A DNA stretch of 64,000 bases from Crithidia fasciculata. Taxonomy: Eukaryota > Euglenozoa > Kinetoplastea > Trypanosomatida > Trypanosomatidae. Shown piece after piece: positions 30,004 to 39,475 of the stretch; the stretch's first letter is position 1; each line of letters begins with the position of its first letter. A model generated the notes under the pieces. That model had not been told where the DNA came from, searched no databases, and was given only the letters and a program-made list of their open reading frames with translations. The translations under genes and the position numbers were made by a program. Location: NCBI GenBank assembly GCA_000331325.2, contig CM003429.1, forward strand, positions 837,001 through 901,000, given 5' to 3'.

Positions 30004-30505
30004 CGAAGGCGGCTGCTCCGAAAAAGAAAAATAAAAAAGGAAACCGAAGGAAAGCGTTGTAAGCAGGCCTACGTGCGCTACTCTCTTCACATTGCAACGC
30101 GAAACATCCAAATATACAAGCATATCCGCGCGTTTCTTTCACACGACGCGCGAGATACAAGATAGAGAGAGAGAGAGAGGAGATATGTGAAACACAGAAA
30201 ATGTTACTCAAAGAGACAACCATAAGAGAGCGGCAAAGGCGAAATTTAGACAACCGTCGCAAATGATGGCGTCCTCCTAGTTTATGGTGGCTGCCACGCA
30301 CACTTATCCGCCCTTTCGGTGCAGAATATACGTCATTTGCTCTTTTGCGCTTTAAGCGTGTCGCGTGCTTCATTTATTCTTCTCCTCTTTCTGGTTTCCC
30401 TCGCAACACTTGTCACCTCGCTTGCATTTGGTGTGTTCACATGAAGTGTTACCCACGACTCGATTCGTCTCCTACCACAAACTTCAACAACAAGACGAGC
30501 CACCA
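30004..30505 (+). other. Spacer with predicted SL acceptor
   Basis: An (AG)n run lies at 30163-30179. A pyrimidine-rich stretch (about 30367-30412) precedes AAG at 30444-30446, leaving a 60-base A/C-rich 5' UTR without an upstream ATG. No gene is seen. Confidence 0.45.
30163..30179 (+). repeat. (AG)n microsatellite
   Basis: An uninterrupted run of GA dinucleotides in the 3' UTR-like part of the spacer. Confidence 0.8.
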
Positions 30506-31378
30506 ATGCTCAGCCCAACTCCGCTTGCTCGCCACTCAATGCGCCGCTGCGTCTGTCCGTGCAGCGGCGTTTCTTCTCCCTTTGCTGTGGCGCGGCGGTG
30601 GTCCGGCGCTGCTGGTGCTGCGTTGGTGTCCCCTCGCCAACCACTGGAGCACCTGTTTCGTGTCAGCCGCAAGACGGCTGCTGCTGCTGCGGCTGCGGCG
30701 CCGTCCTCTGCTGTCATCCTCCACACCGGCTACCACACGCCCCTCTCTGGCAGTGCGGGATGCGACCCAACGGGTGCTGCCTCGCCGGTGTCCTACGAGG
30801 TCAGTGATGTAAGCGCCTTTGAGAAGCTTATAGAAGATGCCCTCCGCATCACACCAATCACGGCGACGCATCAGTCAGCAAAGCCATCCGAGCCGTCCGC
30901 CGCAACACCGGCTCCTTCCACGTCAGCCACCAAGACGATTCTTGCCAATCACACCGTTCGTGAGCTGCAAACGCTGTTGGCGGAGGCAGAAGGGGCCCTG
31001 AAAAAGCCCGCCGCGCGCAAGGCGGAGGTGGACCGCTATGTCAAACACGTTTACTTGCCTCTGCTTAAGTACGGCACCTTCGCCTTGCTGGCGCTGCAGT
31101 TCGGTGTCTACTTCAACTGGATCTTCTTCGTCTTTGACTGGAACCTGGTCGAGCCCACCACGTACTTCCTAGGCTACACAAGCGTCTTCGGCAGCTTAGT
31201 CTACCACTACTACCGCTGCGGCGAGGACAGCTTCTCGTGGAGGAACCTCTTTCAGCACATGGCGCACCATGAGGCGGAGAAGATGTACGTAAAGAAGAAC
31301 GTGGAGGAGAAGCAGGTGGCGCTGCTGGAGCGGCGTGTGGCGGAGATCAAAGCAGAGTTGGCTCGTGTGACGATCTGA
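30506..31378 (+). CDS. Mitochondrial calcium uniporter (MCU) family pore subunit, divergent paralogue
   Basis: The 290-residue product has an Arg-rich N-terminus (MLSPTPLARHSMRRCVCP) suited to mitochondrial import, then an Ala/Ser/Thr linker. The C-terminal half has MCU architecture. A coiled coil (about 152-185, HTVRELQTLLAEAEGALKKP) leads to TM1 (about 190-211, YGTFALLALQFGVYFNWIFF). Next comes the selectivity loop W212-N-L-V-E216-P-T-T-Y220, then TM2 (about 220-236). A second coiled coil ends the chain (KKNVEEKQVALLERRVAEI). In MCU the signature is WDxxEP, where Asp and Glu rings bind Ca2+ at the pore mouth. Here Asp is Asn, while Trp, Glu, Pro and Tyr remain. Trypanosomatids are known to carry several MCU paralogues (MCU, MCUb, MCUc, MCUd) that form hetero-oligomers; this is likely one of them, but which cannot be decided here. 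ATG 30506 is the first after the predicted acceptor. Confidence 0.82.
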   Translation: MLSPTPLARHSMRRCVCPCSGVSSPFAVARRWSGAAGAALVSPRQPLEHLFRVSRKTAAAAAAAAPSSAVILHTGYHTPLSGSAGCDPTGAASPVSYEVSDVSAFEKLIEDALRITPITATHQSAKPSEPSAATPAPSTSATKTILANHTVRELQTLLAEAEGALKKPAARKAEVDRYVKHVYLPLLKYGTFALLALQFGVYFNWIFFVFDWNLVEPTTYFLGYTSVFGSLVYHYYRCGEDSFSWRNLFQHMAHHEAEKMYVKKNVEEKQVALLERRVAEIKAELARVTI

Positions 31379-32261
31379 CGCAGACAGTGGATGGAGCAAT
31401 GGTCTGAGAAGAAAAAAGAAGTTTTTGGTCTGTACTGTGAACGTATGCCACACACACACATACACAAAAAAAATGTATAATGCTGCTCTTTCTAGCGTTC
31501 ATCAATACACACAAAGCAACAACAGAAAAAAAAACACTACCACGAAGGAGCGTACGAAAGCAGCGGAAGCCAATCTGTGCTTTTCCATCACTGCGGGCCG
31601 TCGCGGCAGCTTGTCCTGCCATCTTTTTTTTTTCTCTTTGCGCAGCTGCAAGTATTGAAGGTTGTGCAGCCATTCTGCGCGGTTTAGATGTCTCTCTCTC
31701 TCTTAAGCTGTATGTCTGTGCCTCTCTCCTTCTACTCTTTCATTGCCGGCGAACGGCGCCAAAAAAAGAAGTGCCCAGTAGACAGACTCTTCAATCTTCT
31801 CTTCTCTTTCCTATCTCGCCTCCTTCCCGTTTTTCGATTGCATCGCCTCTGCGTTTTTTTTTTTCTTTCCGGTTAGCAGGCGACAAAAATCCGTTGCAGC
31901 TATCCATCACCACCACCACCACCGCAGCGGCAGCAGTCTCGGCTGCATCATTAGTTCGGAAGGTGCGCACTCCTACTTCACTCCGGTATCGCAAGGACTT
32001 TCTTCACCATCAAAAAAGAAAAAGAAAGCTAATTAGAGTTTTAGTACTTTTCGTACCGAGAATACTTGGCACTATTAACTTTTGTCAATCGCTTAACGGA
32101 TCTTCTCTTGTTCACAGGCAGGATTTGCTTGTTTTTTTTTTTCTGTTCTCATTTTCTGCTTTTTCCGCCACTTTTCATTTGTGGGCACAATAGCCAAAGA
32201 AGGTGCTCTGCTACCCTCAACTCCACTCTCCTCAAATTGCATCCTTTCCTTTCCCCTCACT
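31379..32261 (+). other. Spacer with predicted SL acceptor
   Basis: T-runs at 31854-31866 and 32140-32151 and a pyrimidine tract (32133-32180) precede TAG at 32191-32193, leaving a 68-base 5' UTR without an upstream ATG. A 237-codon ATG-initiated ORF (31480-32193) crosses these tracts. It encodes F/S/L-rich low complexity and is not accepted as a gene. Confidence 0.5.
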
Positions 32262-33116
32262 ATGAGCTCTTCGCAGGGTGACGAGGCGGCTGCGTGCGCC
32301 AAGGCGACCGCCGCGCTCTGGGAGAAGCTGGACGAGGTGGTGAAGCTGCTTGCCCACCAGCCAGACGCGAAGGAGCTTTTCAACAAGTATACCGTCATCC
32401 GCTCCGTCGTCGGCGAGGTGAAGCCTGTCTTTGCCGATGCACTGCGCATCCGGCTGAAGGTGTTCGTGGATGAACAGGGCGTGGCGACGCGCACCGAGTG
32501 CGACGACTTCGAGGCCATCTCCATCCACGTCGTGACGTACTTCAACTACACCCTCTTTACGGAGGAAATGGAGGAGCTGGCGGTGCAGGCGCGACTGCTG
32601 AAGAGCATCGGGATGGAGGGCTCCGGCCTGCGCTTCCAGCGTCGCAAGGCAGCCCAACCAAGTAGTGGTGCGGCATCAACGAGTAGCAGCGGCAGCAGCG
32701 GGAGTTCTGGCAAGGCTGGTGGGGATCGTGAATCCAAGCCAACAGTGAACGTCGTCACGGGTCCACCAGAGGGTCGCTACAAGCCCGCCGTGCTGATCCC
32801 CGTTGCCTGCATGCGTCTCCGCCGCGCAGCCAAGGCCCCACGTGCCGGCAAGCTGCTCGAGGTCGTTGCCCGGATGGAGCGACTCTGTGTGGTGAAGAGC
32901 GTGCGCAACTACGACATGGGCCGTGTGCTGATGGCGGCGGCCGAAAACATCGCGCGTGATGTGTGCCACGTCCGCTGGGCCCTCGTGTACGCCCCGCTGG
33001 AGGCGCGTGACTTTTACGTGAAGGTCGGCTACGTGGCGAAGGACGGGTGGGTGTTCTACAAGGCGGAGCGGCCACACGTGGTGATGATCAAGTGCCTCGC
33101 AGACGCCTGCCTCTGA
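32262..33116 (+). CDS. GNAT-like N-acetyltransferase with insertion (284 aa)
   Basis: The GNAT start is at about 58-91: ALRIRLKVFVDEQGV (60-74), then acidic residues and AISIHVV, typical of the ElaA-like 'R..VFVDEQGV' entry. After an insertion of about 80 residues, including a Ser/Gly run (135-155), the fold resumes. It continues with AVLIPVACMRLRR (176-188), motif A (MERLCVVKSVRNYDMGRVLM, 205-224), ARDFYVKVGYVAKDGWVFYK (248-267) and a last strand ending in PHVVMIK. The usual pyrophosphate loop is R/Q-x-x-G-x-G/A. Here it reads R215-N-Y-D-M-G220, with Asp in place of the first Gly, so acetyl-CoA binding may be altered. The N-terminal 55 residues are helical. There are no membrane or targeting signals, and the substrate is unknown. 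Confidence 0.8.
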   Translation: MSSSQGDEAAACAKATAALWEKLDEVVKLLAHQPDAKELFNKYTVIRSVVGEVKPVFADALRIRLKVFVDEQGVATRTECDDFEAISIHVVTYFNYTLFTEEMEELAVQARLLKSIGMEGSGLRFQRRKAAQPSSGAASTSSSGSSGSSGKAGGDRESKPTVNVVTGPPEGRYKPAVLIPVACMRLRRAAKAPRAGKLLEVVARMERLCVVKSVRNYDMGRVLMAAAENIARDVCHVRWALVYAPLEARDFYVKVGYVAKDGWVFYKAERPHVVMIKCLADACL

Positions 33117-33786
33117 GTCCCTCATTCTCTCTCTCATTTTGAGTGCGCGACTGCCGCAGCAGCTGTTGGTGCCCGCAGCGCCGGCATCGTCTCCCGCAAT
33201 CTTCTCTCCCTGCGCACTATCTGATTAATTCGCACTCGGAAAAAAAAATTCGTCGCGTTGCACAAACGCCAGAAGCTGTCAAAGAAAGAGGAAAAAGTAA
33301 AGATGAGCTTTACGGCTTCGAAAGGGAACAGCACTTTTTTTTGTTTGCTTGCTTGCAAATAGCGAGTGTGCACGCACGCGCACACGCTTGTGTGTTGTGC
33401 TGCTTCATCTTCTCAGCCATCGTACTGCAGCACAACGACTACTCATGTGTGTAAGTGTGTGTGTGTCTGTGTGTTAAATGCTGTCTGATTACTGCAATAA
33501 CGCCTAAGGCTGTGGAGCGTATCAACAAAGATTAACAAAGAGTCGGAAAAGAAATTTTCTTCTCTCGCAGCTGATTCAATGGAGCTGAGGTTGTCGGCCA
33601 ACCCATGTTTCTTACTTGACTCACTTCCCGCCGTTTTCTGGCCGTGTCGCTCTCTCTCACTCACCCCTTTCGAACCTTCTTACTTCGCTGACTCCTTCGT
33701 CTTTATTTTCCTTTTTTCTGTCAGCTGCGGTGTCACGCCTGCTGCTATCGTTTCGGTTGCCTTTCTGCTTTGCCTTTAGCACCTTC
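33117..33786 (+). other. Spacer with predicted SL acceptor
   Basis: A long pyrimidine-rich stretch (about 33605-33720) precedes TCAG at 33721-33724, leaving a 62-base 5' UTR without an upstream ATG. A short TG repeat lies near 33445-33475. No gene is seen. Confidence 0.5.
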
Positions 33787-35016
33787 ATGACCTCCTTCGG
33801 CGGTGCCGCCCGCGACGGCCGAGGCAAGTTCAGAGAAGCCGCACACAACACACGCACCACCGCGACGACGATCCCCTTGCCAGCGCTACGCGCCACCGCT
33901 GCCACGACCACCGCCGCAGCTCCTCTGCAACTCATCACGTCCATCCAGTCCCGTCCGCTTCTCGCCAACCCCACCCAACCGCTGCTCTGGAGCACCGGTC
34001 CGGGCAGTACGAACAGCACCAACTGTAGTGGCAACGTGCCATTGGCTTCGCAAGGCGGGAGCAGCGGCACTGCACAGCTGCCACGCACAGGATCCACCGC
34101 GTCGTCATCATCGTCCCTGCGGGGGTCTGTTGACGGGCAGCGCCACGGTGTGCAGCGCAACGGCAGCCACGCCGGGACCACCGCGCACAGCGTCGAGCCG
34201 CACAAGCCCGACAAGATCCGCACCACTGCTGCCCCCGTCACCTTCATGCGTGGCGCACCACAGCCCGAGGTCGCATCGTCCTCGTCTGCTGCTGCTGCTG
34301 CAGCTGCATCGGGGAAAGCCGATCGTGCCAAGAAGGCCACCGCAGTAAACTACAATGCTCTCTTTCAGCAGGAACAGAATCCACCGCCGTCGAGCCTCTC
34401 CGCCGCTCCGTCGCCGGCGCCAACATCGCCGCCGGCCGCAGAGGCGGCAGCACCGCAGACACAAGAGCACCAGCAACAGCAGCAGCAGCAAGTCGCTTCC
34501 TCCCTTCCACTACCAGCAGATTCGCTGGCTTCACCTGCTAACGTGGTGGCCGGCCCACTGCCGCCAGAGGTACGTCGTCTCATCGCACAGAGCTGCGGCG
34601 GCACCACAGCCGGTGACGTGCTTTCCCAAGAGGCAGCCGAGCAGCAGGCGCGGCGCCTGATCAGCACGGGTCGTCGCGTCAAGGTTTACCGCGAGGAACT
34701 TGCCGCTGCTGAGGAGGAGCGGCGAGACTGGGCAGCGGCGTCGGAGCAGCGCGCGCTTGTGCGGTCGGTGCTCGTGAGCGAGGTGGACGACCTCAACGCC
34801 CGCATTCAGGCCCTTCTGCAGGAGCGGGCGTTGTGTGAGGCGCAGCTGCGCGAGGAGGACGAGGCGGCGGCGCGGGAGACGCAGCAGCTGGCCGAGGCGG
34901 AGGAGCGGGTGACCGCGCTGCGCAGCACGATCGACGGCATCGTGGAGGAGACGGTGGTGCCTCGCCTGATGCTGCAGGAGCTGGTGCCCTCTCTTCTCAT
35001 TGAGAACTACATCTAA
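33787..35016 (+). CDS. Hypothetical protein with C-terminal coiled coil (409 aa)
   Basis: No family is recognised. Residues 1-265 are Thr/Ala/Ser/Pro-rich and probably disordered, starting MTSFGGAARDGRGKFREAAH, with poly-Ala and poly-Gln runs. A short conserved-looking patch VNYNALFQQEQNPPPS lies near 187-202. From about 270 to 395 the sequence is a strong coiled coil (VKVYREELAAAEEERRDWAA, VSEVDDLNARIQALLQERAL). It ends in a compact segment, VVPRLMLQELVPSLLIENYI, that could be an interaction tail. There are no membrane segments. A cytoskeletal or flagellar adaptor is possible, but nothing in the sequence settles it. Confidence 0.75.
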   Translation: MTSFGGAARDGRGKFREAAHNTRTTATTIPLPALRATAATTTAAAPLQLITSIQSRPLLANPTQPLLWSTGPGSTNSTNCSGNVPLASQGGSSGTAQLPRTGSTASSSSSLRGSVDGQRHGVQRNGSHAGTTAHSVEPHKPDKIRTTAAPVTFMRGAPQPEVASSSSAAAAAAASGKADRAKKATAVNYNALFQQEQNPPPSSLSAAPSPAPTSPPAAEAAAPQTQEHQQQQQQQVASSLPLPADSLASPANVVAGPLPPEVRRLIAQSCGGTTAGDVLSQEAAEQQARRLISTGRRVKVYREELAAAEEERRDWAAASEQRALVRSVLVSEVDDLNARIQALLQERALCEAQLREEDEAAARETQQLAEAEERVTALRSTIDGIVEETVVPRLMLQELVPSLLIENYI

Positions 35017-35850
35017 ACGGATACGAGCGCTTTTGGTGAGTATTCTTTCTTGTTGTTTTTTTTTCGCTCGTGCATGCGGCCACACTACATGTACATAGGT
35101 GATACTACCTCTTTCTGTGTTGTTTCTCTTTCCTTCAAAAGATGTGCGCATTATTTTTTCAGTCGCTGTTTTTCAACCGCTTCACGTCTCAGACTGGAGT
35201 GCGCGCCGCTACCTAGATTGCAAAGGGCTCTTCTCTCCCCCTTTCATTCCACAATTTGGTTTCTCTCCACTATCAAACGTGTAGTGGACGGCGACTCGCT
35301 GATGTGCGGTGAGAGGGAGGGTAAAGCAGCTGCCTCGGCAGGAAAAGAACGAAGGAAGAAGTATATGTGGAGAGCGCAACGCGTTGCAGGTCAGCTTCAT
35401 GACTACCGACATCTCTCAGTGCTGTCTCGCAGCACCGCCGCTGAGTGGCATCAAGATCGAAAATGCAATAAGCAACGACTTGTCGTCAGACACATCTGCA
35501 CATGAACGTACGTTTCACGTTTGAAAAGCGCAGGCAAAGGTGGAAAATAGGAACGAAGGGAAGCTGCGCTTGTCTCTGCTGGACTCATCTGGCCGCAACC
35601 ATTTCAATGAACATGTTCCACTTCTATGCCACTTGCATCTCTTAACTCGTTGCTTCTCTTATTCTTTTTATCCCTTGTCCCTCACTCTTTCTTCTCCGTT
35701 CCTCTGCTCCGTGTCTTTAGTTTCGGTGCTTTTGTATTTCTCGACGTGATCAGCCCTTTAAAAACGAGTTGCACTTTGCCGGGTGCCTGCTGCTTTACCT
35801 TTGTTGCACGTATATTCTCTTCCTCTTCCTTTTCAATCCTTAAAAAAAAA
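35017..35850 (+). other. Spacer with predicted SL acceptor and pre-ATG A-run
   Basis: The pyrimidine tract at 35638-35718 precedes TTAG at 35717-35720, leaving a 130-base 5' UTR with no upstream ATG. Nine A residues (35842-35850) directly abut the ATG of the next gene. No gene is seen. Confidence 0.5.
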
Positions 35851-36693
35851 ATGCAGTCTGACTTCACCAATGTGGAGACGGAGCTGCGCGACATTGAGAA
35901 CGCCTTCGCCACCGGCCGCATGAACGCCTTTGGCTCCGCCTCTACACAAGACGCCTTCGTGCACGAGCTGAAGCGCATCGCGGAGATCGAAACTCAAGTT
36001 TTCTACCGCACCTGCGCTCTCCTCAAGTCCAGCAACACGAACGAGCACACCCTCGTGACGAACATGTACGCCAGCGCACAGCCGCCTCCGCAGTCGCAGC
36101 GGACGCCGGCGAATGGCGCCAACCTTGGCGATAGCAGCTTCCGCGCCAGCAGCACGGCTCTCGACAGCAGCATGATGTACCGCAGCAGCATCTCGGCGAC
36201 CACAGCACCTCATCGAGGCTCCTACGCGTCGGCGCCACCGTCCGCGATGCACAATGGTCGCGGCGGGACTGGGGTGAGTAACTCGCAGTCCCGCAGCGGA
36301 CGCGACAGTGCGCCGAGTGTGTCGCAGACGGCGTTCGGGACAGGCAACGAGAGCTCGCTGGGGACGAACTCCACGGCACCGCATATTCGGCAGAGCGACT
36401 GGGCAAACGAAAACGGATTTGCCGACAAGGCCTTTGAAGACGTGGCGGCCCACTTTGACGACTTGGAGTCGCAGTTCACCTCGCTTGGCGACTACCTGCG
36501 CGAGATCTCAAAGCACGTGATTCGCTTGAATGACATGTCGGAGCAGGTCAACAGCGGCACCGCGGGTGGCGGTGGTGGTGGGGGTCCAATCAACCCAGCG
36601 AACATCGGCAACGGGCAGGGCAACGGGCAGGGGTCGGGCAGCGGAGGTCGGCGCAACCGCAACGAGTCCCTTGACGACGACTATAATAATTGA
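35851..36693 (+). CDS. Hypothetical protein with two helical ends (280 aa)
   Basis: No family is recognised. Residues 1-70 are helical (TNVETELRDIENAFATGRMN, FVHELKRIAEIETQVFYRTC). Residues 75-190 are a Ser/Ala/Pro/Asn-rich linker. A second helical block (about 195-232) reads ENGFADKAFEDVAAHFDDLE and ends YLREISKHVIRLNDMSEQV. The tail is Gly/Asn-rich with repeated NGQG units and an acidic end (DDDYNN). There are no membrane segments or signal peptide. The two helical blocks flanking a disordered loop could pair with each other or with partners, but function is unknown. The start is the first ATG after the predicted acceptor. Confidence 0.75.
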   Translation: MQSDFTNVETELRDIENAFATGRMNAFGSASTQDAFVHELKRIAEIETQVFYRTCALLKSSNTNEHTLVTNMYASAQPPPQSQRTPANGANLGDSSFRASSTALDSSMMYRSSISATTAPHRGSYASAPPSAMHNGRGGTGVSNSQSRSGRDSAPSVSQTAFGTGNESSLGTNSTAPHIRQSDWANENGFADKAFEDVAAHFDDLESQFTSLGDYLREISKHVIRLNDMSEQVNSGTAGGGGGGGPINPANIGNGQGNGQGSGSGGRRNRNESLDDDYNN

Positions 36694-37504
36694 CAGCGTA
36701 CCAGTCGGCGTGTGACCGAGTTTGGCACTTTTATTTTGTTTCTTTTTTCTGGTTGCTGGTGCGCTGCTTCCCACTCGCAATGCTCTATTTTTCCTTGTGC
36801 ACAAACACATACATGTAGTCACTGGGGATGGAGGCGCAAGAGAGAGAAAGAGAGAGAGCACATTGCGAAGAGAGTCTGCTTTTTATTTGATGTGCTTTAC
36901 CATGTGCTTTGAAACGAGTTGCTACTCAGTAGTTTGTGAAAAAAGGAACACCTAACAACAAAATCTACAGCGATGTCCGAAGTAGCGTATCGTGATGCGT
37001 CACACAATAATTGATACTGCCAGTGTTGAACTTCTGCGTTTAGTCCTTCAGCCTTTTCTTGCTCGCTTTTGTTTTATAAAACCAGTCAAGAGAGAAGAAG
37101 GGAGCGGTGCTGCCTCTGCTGCGAGGGCTTGTCGATAACTCCTGCCCGCTTTGTTCTCCCTGTTGTCATTTTTTTTCCCTTTCTGCCTCTCCACTCTTTC
37201 TGCCGCCATCTTTGCTCTGGTTCTCGTGTTCTTGTTCCGCAACAGACGCACCGAGCTACGTCAGGTCGCCCTTTCACTGCACCCACGGCAACGATAGCGC
37301 GCTCAACGGGAAGAAAAAAAAAGAATAACAGGCAACTTCAAGGAAGAATACCTTATACTGTGTGTATTATCGAGAAGTCGGTGTACTCGCGCACGTTTCG
37401 CCTAACTTCCATCGTTGTTTTTTGCCCAGCCCGCACAACGCCACGAACAGAGTAACTCCAGCGCGCACTCGTAAAGCGTAGTGGCGGAGAACTAAAGTAA
37501 ACAG
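36694..37504 (+). other. Spacer with predicted SL acceptor
   Basis: T-rich tracts lie at 37165-37200 and 37411-37423. Candidate acceptors are ACAG (37242-37245) and CCAG (37426-37429). The second gives a 75-base 5' UTR, and neither UTR has an upstream ATG. No gene is seen. Confidence 0.45.
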
Positions 37505-38503
37505 ATGAACAACGACGTCGACATTTACGAGCGGGACCTCATCGGCTATGGTGGGCAGCCGCCGCAAGTGCACTGGCCAGGCGAGGCGAACATCGCTGTC
37601 AACTTCGTCGTCAACTACGAGGCCGGCGCCGAGCGCACCGTGTTGAACGGCGACGCGTGCTCGGAGCGCTTCCTGTCTGACATGGTGGGCACCACCTCCA
37701 TTGAAGGTGCGCGGTGCGCACAGATGGAGAGCATGTACGAGTACAGCTCCCGTGCCGGCTTCTGGCGCCTGCGGGACATCTTCGTTGCGGCGCAGATGCC
37801 CGTGACGGTCTTCGGCGTCGCGCTCGCGATGGAGCTGAACCCGGTGGTGGTGGCCGCGATGCAGGCGGCGCAGTGGGAAATTGCCACGCACGGCTACCGC
37901 TGGGTCGACTTCCAGAACGTGCCGATGGAGGAGGAGCAGGCGCAGCTGCAGCGCGCCATCGACACCCACACGCAAGTCACGGGACGGCGTCCCATTGGAC
38001 ACTACATTGGCCGCACGAGCCCCAACTCGGCCCGCATCTGCGCCTTGGAGGGCGGCTTCCTCTACGACAGCGACAGCTACGCCGACGACCTACCCTACTA
38101 CACCCAGCCGCTGCGCCGGTACAACGGGGACGCCGGCTACCAGCTTGTCGTGCCCTACACGCTGGATGTGAACGATATGAAGTACGTCGCGTACAACGGC
38201 TTCACCGAGTCGCAGCAGTTCTTCCAGTACCTGAAGGACCAGTTCGACGTGCTGTACGAGGAGGGCGAGCGGGGCCAACCGAAGATGATGTCAGTTGGGC
38301 TGCACGCCCGCATTGCTGGGAAGCCGGCTCGTGCCGCCGGGCTGCGCCGCTTTGTGGAGTACATTCAGACAAAGGAAAAGGTGTGGGTGGCGACGCGGCA
38401 GGCGATCGCAGAGCACTGGCTGGCCCACCACCCGCCTCCACAGGCCACCTTTTATCAGCGCACGCACGCCGCCGAGAGCGCGGGAGAGGAACGGAGGGTG
38501 TAG
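37505..38503 (+). CDS. PuuE-like polysaccharide deacetylase/allantoinase-family protein
   Basis: The 332-residue product closely follows bacterial PuuE, the metal-independent cofactor-free allantoinase of the NodB fold. It begins ERDLIGYGGQPPQVHWPGEA, followed by NFVVNYEAGAE (33-43) and the SMYEYSSRAGFWRLRDIF segment. Next come ATHGYRWVDF (127-136), GHYIGRTSPNSARI (165-178) and FLYDSDSYADDLPYY (185-199). The catalytic metal-binding TFDDG of classical NodB deacetylases is replaced by VNYEAG, as in PuuE, so chitin-type deacetylation is unlikely. Known bacterial role: ring opening of allantoin in purine catabolism. Trypanosomatids are purine auxotrophs, so the substrate here is open. The C-terminal 30 residues are hydrophilic and unrelated to the domain. 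There is no signal peptide. The strong similarity to bacterial proteins suggests horizontal acquisition, although base composition matches the neighbours. Confidence 0.88.
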   Translation: MNNDVDIYERDLIGYGGQPPQVHWPGEANIAVNFVVNYEAGAERTVLNGDACSERFLSDMVGTTSIEGARCAQMESMYEYSSRAGFWRLRDIFVAAQMPVTVFGVALAMELNPVVVAAMQAAQWEIATHGYRWVDFQNVPMEEEQAQLQRAIDTHTQVTGRRPIGHYIGRTSPNSARICALEGGFLYDSDSYADDLPYYTQPLRRYNGDAGYQLVVPYTLDVNDMKYVAYNGFTESQQFFQYLKDQFDVLYEEGERGQPKMMSVGLHARIAGKPARAAGLRRFVEYIQTKEKVWVATRQAIAEHWLAHHPPPQATFYQRTHAAESAGEERRV

Positions 38504-39475
38504 GTGCTGGCTTATCGTAGTCTCTCCGCAACTCTGCAACACCCGATGCTTATGTGGATAGATATTTGCAAATCTTGTCTTTGTCTCTTGTGCTGCTTGT
38601 CCGCAGTGGCGTCTGTTCCGTTTCCTTTCTTTATTTATTTTCCCTATCCTATCGAGGTCGCACAACTGGAGCAGACCCACGCAGTGGCCTCGGCGTTTCG
38701 GCGTCATTAACTACGTGTTACGTCTCGTGGTGGTGAATGCCTCTCTTTCTGTGTATTTTTTTTTTCCTTCTTCACTCTTCTTACTTGTTGGACTTGTTGA
38801 TCGAGAAGGATCGTACGCGCAGTCCGGGGACCCGCTACTCAACGCCCCCCGTTTTGAGACTGCAACCATGGAAAAGCAGGGCAACACGAAAGACACAAAG
38901 CCGACTCCCTTATTCTCTGCTGAAGAAAAAGGGCAACACAAAGAGTGCGGGCCATGTATCGAGGGAAACAATCAGTGAAGGAAGCAAGCCGCTGTGCAAG
39001 TGCGCAGAGGCACACCTGTTCCATGGCAGACTTGCCCCTTTTTTGGTGCCTTTTCAGAAAGAGAGAGGGAGGCGAGAGATACGACAACATTCTCCGCTAA
39101 CCTGCTCCCACACACAGACATGAACCCACCTTGTACTGCTGTGTCGCCACACCTTCACCTTGTTTGCCTCCTTTTTTTTCTTCTCTAATTTTATGCTCTC
39201 TTCTTGTCCTGTATTGTCGTGCTACAACATGCTCACTATTCCGCAAGTATCCACCAATTCTCTAGGGTACACTGGTGAGCGACACTGACAGCTCCCGGCA
39301 GCTTTCCACACGCGTCTCCCTTTCTCAACGTTGTCTTCTCTCTCTTGTTTCCCTTCGGCTGCACCAACGGGCGTTTGCGATCATCTCTGAGGAGCACCTG
39401 TTTTATAGCGCTTTACGCATTTTTTTTTTCCCCGCGGCACCAGAGAGGAGAGGCATCCAAAAAAAAAAAAAAACC
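38504..39475 (+). other. Spacer with predicted SL acceptor and pre-ATG A15 run
   Basis: A pyrimidine-rich region (39310-39360) and a T-run (39420-39433) precede CCAG at 39440-39443. The 32-base 5' UTR that follows contains A15 (39459-39473) directly before CC-ATG. No gene is seen. Confidence 0.5.

Noticed and set aside
31480-32193. 237-codon ATG-initiated + ORF in a spacer
   Set aside because: It runs through T-runs and the predicted polypyrimidine tract. The product is F/S/L and basic low complexity with no motif.
39275-39475. In-frame extension of the importin gene upstream of 39476
   Set aside because: It has no ATG, crosses T-run and A15 tracts, and lies mostly before the predicted splice acceptor.
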